A stretch of DNA of 64,000 bases from Vagococcus carniphilus (GTDB lineage Bacteria > Bacillota > Bacilli > Lactobacillales > Vagococcaceae): positions 698,001 through 762,000 of the forward strand of contig NZ_CP060720.1 in NCBI RefSeq assembly GCF_014397115.1. Reading direction: 5' to 3'. The notes beneath the pieces were generated by a model. It saw only the letters and a program-made list of their open reading frames with translations, was not told where the DNA came from and did not search any database. A program made the position numbers and the translations under genes. Shown here one piece after another: positions 59,107-64,000 of the stretch (within the stretch, counting starts at the first letter, position 1; every line of letters starts with the position of its first letter).

Positions 59107-60921
59107 ATGAGTAGAAAAACAAAAATGGCAATAATATTGAGCATTGATTCTTTAATCATTGTTTTTGCTAGTTTATTAAGTAATATTTATTTAAATTCGA
59201 TAATGCCAGTTTCAAGAAGATATATGGTGTACGCACTGGTCCTCCAGTGGACACTATATATCTTGTTTGGCTTCATATTTAATGTGTTTAATCGTATTAA
59301 TCGTTATACAAGTATCAATTCTCTAATATCAATTTTTGCGGCAGTAACATTATCAAGTGGATTGGAATTTGTTTTTTTTAGTGTGTTAAAAAGTGATTTT
59401 GCAGACTTAGCTCAAACGATATCTTCCTATTTTTTAACCCTATTGTTAATTATGAGTAGTCGCATTATTTGGCGAGTTTTAGTAGAGCATAAGACAAATA
59501 ATGTGAAAGAAGAAATTGAAATGCAAAATGCGTTTATCATCGGTGCAGGAGATGCAGGAGAATTTCTTTATAATACACTAAAGAAAAGTACGGATAAATC
59601 TCATTTAGAAATAAAAGGATTTATAGATGATGATGTAAATAAATACAAAACAGTCTTATCAGGTAAAAAGGTATTAGGTAACATTGAAGATTTACCTAAG
59701 CTAGTTAAGGACTATCAAGTGGAAGTTTTAACTGTAGCTATTCCATCTATGACTGCTTCTGAGTATGAACGATTACTTGATATAACCAATCCTTTAGACG
59801 TAAAGATATTTTCAATTCCTTCTATTGAAGAATTAGCAACAGGACAAGTTGAGGTAACAAAACTTAGAGAAATTGATGTAGTTGATTTATTAGGTCGAGA
59901 AGAAGTTAAACTAGACATGGAAGTTATTCAAAATCAATTGACTAATAAAGTTATTATGGTGACTGGAGCAGGTGGTTCAATAGGTTCTGAGATTTGTCGC
60001 CAAATAATGGAGTTCTCACCAAGCAAAATTTTATTATTGGGACATGGGGAAAATTCGATTTATTTAATTGAGAAAGAACTTCGCCAAAAATTTAGTAAAA
60101 AAAATACAGAGATAGTCCCTGTAATTGCGGATATTAGAGATGCAAGTCGAATATTTGAAGTCATGGCGCAACACAGACCTGATATTGTCTATCATGCAGC
60201 AGCACACAAACATGTACCGTTAATGCAGTATAATCCAACGGAAGCATTAAAAAATAATATCTATGGCACTAAGAATGTAGCCGAGGCATCTTTAGCAAAT
60301 GACGTAAAATCTTTTGTGATGATTTCAACAGACAAAGCAGTTAAACCGCCAAATGTTATGGGGGCTACAAAACGGATTGCTGAAATGATTGTAACAGGGC
60401 TTAATGGCAAAGGAACAACTAAGTTTTCAGCTGTTCGATTTGGTAATGTGTTAGGAAGCCGAGGCAGTGTTGTTCCTTTGTTTAAAGAGCAAGTAGCTAA
60501 AGGCGGACCATTAACGGTTACCGATTTTAGAATGACCAGATACTTTATGACAATTCCAGAAGCAAGCCGTTTGGTAATCCAATCCGGTTCATTAGCAAAA
60601 GGTGGAGAAATCTTTATATTAGACATGGGAGAACCTGTTAAAATATATGATTTAGCTAAGAAGATTATTAAGTTAAGTGGTTACACTGAAAATGAAGTGG
60701 CCATTATTGAGACTGGCATTAGACCTGGCGAAAAATTGTATGAAGAATTATTAGTAGATAAAGAAATATCTAAAGAACAAGTTCACGATAAAATTTTTGT
60801 AGGAAATGTGAACGGCTTTACTTATGATGAAGTTATTGAAAAAGTAAATAGCTTACCAAATGATGAAGAATCATTATCAAGAGAGTTAATTGGTTTTGCC
60901 AATTTATCAAGTGAGGAGTAA
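59107..60921 (+). CDS. CapD-type nucleoside-diphosphate-sugar 4,6-dehydratase
   Basis: 604 residues. Four N-terminal helices are followed by a first Rossmann domain (IIGAGDAGEFLYNTL) and the catalytic SDR domain (MVTGAGGSIGSEICRQI). The active-site region STDKAVKPPNVMGATKR, with Lys in the usual Tyr position plus MGxxK, is typical of membrane-bound UDP-GlcNAc 4,6-dehydratases (CapD, WbpM, PglF). It makes a 4-keto-6-deoxy sugar for capsule units such as QuiNAc, FucNAc or bacillosamine. The end product depends on downstream genes. Confidence 0.9.
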   Translation: MSRKTKMAIILSIDSLIIVFASLLSNIYLNSIMPVSRRYMVYALVLQWTLYILFGFIFNVFNRINRYTSINSLISIFAAVTLSSGLEFVFFSVLKSDFADLAQTISSYFLTLLLIMSSRIIWRVLVEHKTNNVKEEIEMQNAFIIGAGDAGEFLYNTLKKSTDKSHLEIKGFIDDDVNKYKTVLSGKKVLGNIEDLPKLVKDYQVEVLTVAIPSMTASEYERLLDITNPLDVKIFSIPSIEELATGQVEVTKLREIDVVDLLGREEVKLDMEVIQNQLTNKVIMVTGAGGSIGSEICRQIMEFSPSKILLLGHGENSIYLIEKELRQKFSKKNTEIVPVIADIRDASRIFEVMAQHRPDIVYHAAAHKHVPLMQYNPTEALKNNIYGTKNVAEASLANDVKSFVMISTDKAVKPPNVMGATKRIAEMIVTGLNGKGTTKFSAVRFGNVLGSRGSVVPLFKEQVAKGGPLTVTDFRMTRYFMTIPEASRLVIQSGSLAKGGEIFILDMGEPVKIYDLAKKIIKLSGYTENEVAIIETGIRPGEKLYEELLVDKEISKEQVHDKIFVGNVNGFTYDEVIEKVNSLPNDEESLSRELIGFANLSSEE

Positions 60922-60923
60922 AT

Positions 60924-61538
60924 ATGTATAAAAATGGTTTGAAGAGAGTAATAGACTTTGTACTCTCTTTAATTGGAATTATCGTGTTATCACCAGTTTT
61001 CTTAATTTTAGTTATAGCGATTAAATTAGATTCAAAGGGTCCAGTGATTTTTAAGCAAAAGCGTATTGCAAAAAATAAAGAAACATTTAATATTTATAAA
61101 TTTAGAACAATGAGAATTGATACACCTAAAGAAATGCCAACACATTTGTTGGATAATCCAGATTATTTTATTACTAAAGTTGGAAAATTTCTTAGAAAAA
61201 CAAGCTTAGATGAATTACCACAATTATTCAATATCTTAAAAGGTGATATGGCTATCATTGGTCCAAGACCTGCTCTATGGAATCAAGATGATTTAATAGC
61301 AGAACGAGATAAATATGGAGCAAATGATATTCGTCCAGGATTGACAGGATGGGCTCAAATTAACGGTCGTGACGAATTAGAAATTGAATACAAGGCTCAA
61401 TTAGATGGTTACTATGTCGACAAAGAGAGTTTTTCAATGGATGTAAAATGTTTCTTTGGAACAATTGTTTCAGTGTTTAAATCTGATGGTGTTTTAGAAG
61501 GTGGAACAGGAACAAAAGAAAGTGTAGAAAAGGAGTAG
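60924..61538 (+). CDS. initiating sugar-1-phosphate transferase (polyprenyl glycosylphosphotransferase)
   Basis: A 204-residue short-form bacterial sugar transferase. One membrane helix (about 9-31) is followed by GPVIFKQKRIAKNKETFNIYKFRTM, SLDELPQLFNILKGDMAIIGPRPAL and RPGLTGWAQINGRD, including the catalytic Asp-Glu pair. It loads the first sugar phosphate of the capsule unit on undecaprenyl phosphate. The probable donor is the deoxyamino sugar made by the adjacent dehydratase and epimerase, as with PglC-type enzymes. Confidence 0.92.
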   Translation: MYKNGLKRVIDFVLSLIGIIVLSPVFLILVIAIKLDSKGPVIFKQKRIAKNKETFNIYKFRTMRIDTPKEMPTHLLDNPDYFITKVGKFLRKTSLDELPQLFNILKGDMAIIGPRPALWNQDDLIAERDKYGANDIRPGLTGWAQINGRDELEIEYKAQLDGYYVDKESFSMDVKCFFGTIVSVFKSDGVLEGGTGTKESVEKE

Positions 61539-61545
61539 TAAGTCA

Positions 61546-62436
61546 GTGAAGAGAATTTTAATTACAGGTGAAAATAGTTACATCGGCACTTCTTTTGGTA
61601 CATTTATGAAACAATATCAAGATGATTACTTAGTAGACACTATTTCAGTTAGAGACGATGAATGGAAACAAAAAGATTTTTCTTTATATGATGCTATTTA
61701 TCATGTTGCCGGAATTGCTCACGCAGATGTTGGTAAAGTAACAAAAGAACAACAAGAATTATATTATAAAGTAAATAGAGATTTGACTTATGAGGTTGCA
61801 AAAAAATATAAAGAAGATCGAAAAGATGCTTTTTCACAATTTATCTATATGAGTTCTATTATAGTTTACGGAGATAATGTGAGTATTAGAAAAAAGAGAG
61901 TTATTACAAAAAATACAAAACCAAATCCATCAAATTTTTATGGAGATAGCAAGCTACAGGCTGAATTAAAAATACAGCCGTTGGCAGATAATAATTTTCA
62001 AGTGTGTATTGTCCGTCCGCCAATGATCTATGGACCAAAGAGTAAAGGAAATTATCCACAGTTAAGGAAGTTAGCGCTTAAACTTCCATTTTTTCCAGAT
62101 ATACCTAATGAGAGATCTATGCTATTTGTTGGAAATTTGATGATTTTTGTAAAAAAAATGATTGATGGAAAACTATTAACTGGTATTTATTGTCCGCAAA
62201 ATAATGAGTATGTAAGAACTAGTTACATGGTTAGAGAAATTGCCGGTGCACATACAAAAAAAATAAGATTGTTTAAATTTATGAATTGGAGTATTTATTT
62301 GTTAAGTTATATACCAGGTAGAATTGGTAATTTAACAAATAAAGCATTTGGAAATTTGGTTTATGAAAAAAATGTATTAGAGTGTGAATTTATAAATTTA
62401 TATTCAAGTATAAAAGAAACGGAATGTTTTAAATGA
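61546..62436 (+). CDS. NAD-dependent epimerase/reductase (SDR family)
   Basis: 296 residues from GTG 61546 with AGGAG 10 bases upstream. The Rossmann loop is ITGENSYIGTSFG. YMSSIIVYGD, FYGDSKLQAE (catalytic Tyr and Lys) and VRPPMIYGPKSKGNYPQL follow. Together with the CapD-type enzyme it likely converts the 4-keto sugar, for example by 4-reduction (CapN/WbfP-like). The nucleotide sugar formed cannot be decided from sequence. ATGA overlap with the next gene. Confidence 0.85.
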   Translation: MKRILITGENSYIGTSFGTFMKQYQDDYLVDTISVRDDEWKQKDFSLYDAIYHVAGIAHADVGKVTKEQQELYYKVNRDLTYEVAKKYKEDRKDAFSQFIYMSSIIVYGDNVSIRKKRVITKNTKPNPSNFYGDSKLQAELKIQPLADNNFQVCIVRPPMIYGPKSKGNYPQLRKLALKLPFFPDIPNERSMLFVGNLMIFVKKMIDGKLLTGIYCPQNNEYVRTSYMVREIAGAHTKKIRLFKFMNWSIYLLSYIPGRIGNLTNKAFGNLVYEKNVLECEFINLYSSIKETECFK

Positions 62437-63563
62437 AAAAGGCCTTAATTGTGTCATCTGTGGCATCAATGATACAACAATTTAATATGGAAAACATAGT
62501 GATTTTAAAACAACTTGGATACGAAGTCCATGTAGCAACAAATTTTAATGAACCAGGAAATATAAGTTTAGAAAAATCTGATGAATTAAAAAGAGATTTG
62601 GAAAAGTTAAATGTAAAATGTTTTCAAGTAGATTTTGCTAGAAGCCCTATGGATTTCCAATATTTTTTATTAGCCAAAAAACAATTAAGTAAAATTGCAG
62701 AGAATGAATACACATTAGTTCATCTGCATTCACCAGTGGGTGGAATAATAGGACGAATCGTTTTTAGGAACAAAAAAAGTAAAGTAGTTTATACTGCACA
62801 CGGATTTCATTTTTATGAAGGAGCTCCTCTAAAAAATTGGCTGATATTTTACCCAATCGAAAAAATATTTTCTAAGCATACAGATGTTTTAATTACAATA
62901 AATAAAGAAGATTATTTGTTGGCAGAAAAAAAATTTAAAAATACAAAAGTAGTTGCTATTCCAGGAATAGGAGTAGATGTAGATAAATTTAATAATATAG
63001 ACTTTGATGATTCTAAATATCAAGAATTAGGTTTGAATAAAAATGATTATATATTGATATGTATAGGAGAACTGAATAGCAATAAAAATCAAAATCATTT
63101 ACTTGAGGTAACAAAATCATTAAAAAAAACAATTCCTGAAGTAAGGTTGTTATTGGTAGGAAAAGGTTCTGCTGAAATAGAATTAAAAAAAAGAATTAAA
63201 GAATTAAATATATATGATAATGTGAAAATACTTGGTTATAGAGAAGATATACCAGAGTTGATTGCTTTATCTGATATACTAGTATCTGCTTCTAAAAGAG
63301 AGGGATTACCTGTAAATATTATTGAAGGATTAGCAAGTTCAAAACCAATAGTAGCATCTAATTGTAGAGGAAATAAAGACTTGGTAATTAATGATTATAA
63401 TGGTTATCTTTCTGAAATAAATAATGTAGATAAGATGGTTACTGATATACAAAATATTTATGAAAAACCTGAATTAAAAAAACAATTTGAAATTAATAGT
63501 CATAAGATGGCATTTAAATACGATAAAAATGTAGTTAAGGATATTATGAAGAAAATATATTAA
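62433..63563 (+). CDS. GT4 glycosyltransferase
   Basis: A 376-residue GT-B enzyme. The N-terminal half has LVHLHSPVGGIIGRIVFR and VYTAHGFHFYEGAPLKNW, typical of capsule GT4 enzymes such as EpsF/CapM. The C-terminal half has LLLVGKGSAEIELKKRI, VKILGYREDIPELIALSDI and EX7E motif REGLPVNIIEGLA. It adds a sugar to the lipid-linked capsule unit on the cytoplasmic side. From here the local base composition is more AT-rich, as usual for the variable part of capsule loci. Confidence 0.9.
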   Translation: MKKALIVSSVASMIQQFNMENIVILKQLGYEVHVATNFNEPGNISLEKSDELKRDLEKLNVKCFQVDFARSPMDFQYFLLAKKQLSKIAENEYTLVHLHSPVGGIIGRIVFRNKKSKVVYTAHGFHFYEGAPLKNWLIFYPIEKIFSKHTDVLITINKEDYLLAEKKFKNTKVVAIPGIGVDVDKFNNIDFDDSKYQELGLNKNDYILICIGELNSNKNQNHLLEVTKSLKKTIPEVRLLLVGKGSAEIELKKRIKELNIYDNVKILGYREDIPELIALSDILVSASKREGLPVNIIEGLASSKPIVASNCRGNKDLVINDYNGYLSEINNVDKMVTDIQNIYEKPELKKQFEINSHKMAFKYDKNVVKDIMKKIY

Positions 63564-63625
63564 TAAGACTACCTTTCTATTTTTTTCATTAGAGTTTTTA
63601 ATAGGTTGCAAAGGGAATGATATAA

Positions 63626-64000
63626 ATGAAAAACTTAATAAAAAATTTTCTTAAAAGTAATAAAACCTTTTATAAATGCTATCATGTTGTATTTAGTTTA
63701 ATATTAAAAATATTCGGTCTTTTTATTAAAGTTCGACCAAAACAAATATTATTTGTTGTATATGGTGGGAAAAGATACGATGATAGCCCACGTTTTGTTT
63801 ATGAGTACATGAAAAAATCTGGTAATTATGATGATTATAAATATGTATGGGCTTTTGATAATGTGGAGGAAAACTTAGAAAATGTTTCTGAAGACGAAAT
63901 AGTAAAAATAGACACAATTTCTTATTTTATAAAAGCTCTTCAATCCGGATATTGGATAACTAATTCAAGTTGTGCAAGAGGTTTAAAATTTAAACAAAAG
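63626..64000 (+). CDS. glycerophosphotransferase-like capsule gene (partial, runs off the window)
   Basis: 125 codons, starting at ATG 63626 after AAAGGG. The N-terminus is basic, and FVVYGGKRYDDSPRFVYEYM, YKYVWAFDNVEENLE and WITNSSCARGLKFKQK resemble the start of the CDP-glycerol glycerophosphotransferase/poly(ribitol or glycerol phosphate) family already seen three times upstream. Its place inside the capsule operon suggests polymer decoration with an alditol phosphate. The catalytic His-containing motif lies beyond the window, so the call is provisional. Confidence 0.7.
   Translation, partial: MKNLIKNFLKSNKTFYKCYHVVFSLILKIFGLFIKVRPKQILFVVYGGKRYDDSPRFVYEYMKKSGNYDDYKYVWAFDNVEENLENVSEDEIVKIDTISYFIKALQSGYWITNSSCARGLKFKQK

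Noticed and set aside
1-64000. CRISPR arrays, insertion sequences, prophage genes
   Set aside because: Reading both strands showed no regularly spaced repeat-spacer pattern, no transposase-like protein and no phage structural gene. The only repeats are promoter-sized boxes, hairpins and coding repeats.

Overview
The window is AT-rich chromosomal DNA of a low-GC Gram-positive bacterium. RNase J1 paired with the RNA polymerase epsilon subunit (RpoY), strong AGGAGG ribosome sites, LPXTG surface proteins, a sigma-54/LevR-type PTS, an Mga regulator and a wall teichoic acid cluster fit the Lactobacillales. Enterococcaceae is most likely, perhaps Vagococcus; that is inference from gene content. I see no transposase, integrase, phage gene or CRISPR array.

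Layout. 1-10.8 kb: cold-shock protein, a lipoprotein, rpoY-rnjA with a long leader holding a 14-codon ORF, yjdI/yjdJ, a heterodimeric ABC exporter, a methyltransferase, a cupin, a YxeA-like protein and two tiny coupled membrane proteins. 10.8-20.2 kb: sfsA, an oxidoreductase, a DEAD-type helicase, then a LevR/CelR-type activator and its cellobiose-type PTS, split over two units that each carry a textbook -24/-12 promoter and share an AGTGTGTAA upstream element. 20.3-23.9 kb: old yellow enzyme and divergent HxlR regulator, tRNA-Arg(CCT), an Mga-type regulator. 24-29.3 kb: a candidate structured RNA, then a cell-envelope locus (LCP protein, membrane protein, OmpR-type regulator, histidine kinase, unknown anchored protein, PgdA-like deacetylase); the same 11-bp tandem repeat lies before both the LCP operon and pgdA. 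29.3-31.4 kb: a divergent Tet(M)-type ribosomal protection GTPase behind a leader peptide and attenuator. 32-34.5 kb: two paralogous LPXTG helical-repeat proteins with matching repeat-bearing promoters. 34.5-40 kb: PepS, a TetR-type regulator, flavodoxin, methionine aminopeptidase, a YihY-type membrane protein, and an azoreductase-MarR pair with a clear operator.

40.3-44 kb holds what I consider the most novel system: an RNPP-type (HTH plus TPR) regulator, a cytosolic ApbE flavin transferase, an FMN reductase, and a second FMN reductase fused to a PAS-like domain whose C-terminal tail carries two ApbE-type flavinylation-like motifs (AVSSAS twice, in different synonymous codons). This suggests a self-contained cytosolic covalent-flavin redox module.

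44-55.2 kb is a wall teichoic acid cluster (tagO, LCP ligase, tagH, tagB-like, tagA, tagG, two further glycerophosphotransferases). The last is a 1181-residue fusion with a GT4 glycosyltransferase whose two halves are separated by GW/SH3-like segments. 55.4-64 kb is a capsule/exopolysaccharide operon: mnaA (which also supplies ManNAc for TagA), the cpsC-cpsD-cpsB phosphoregulatory triad, a CapD-type dehydratase, the priming sugar transferase, an epimerase, a GT4 glycosyltransferase and, cut by the window end, another glycerophosphotransferase-like gene.
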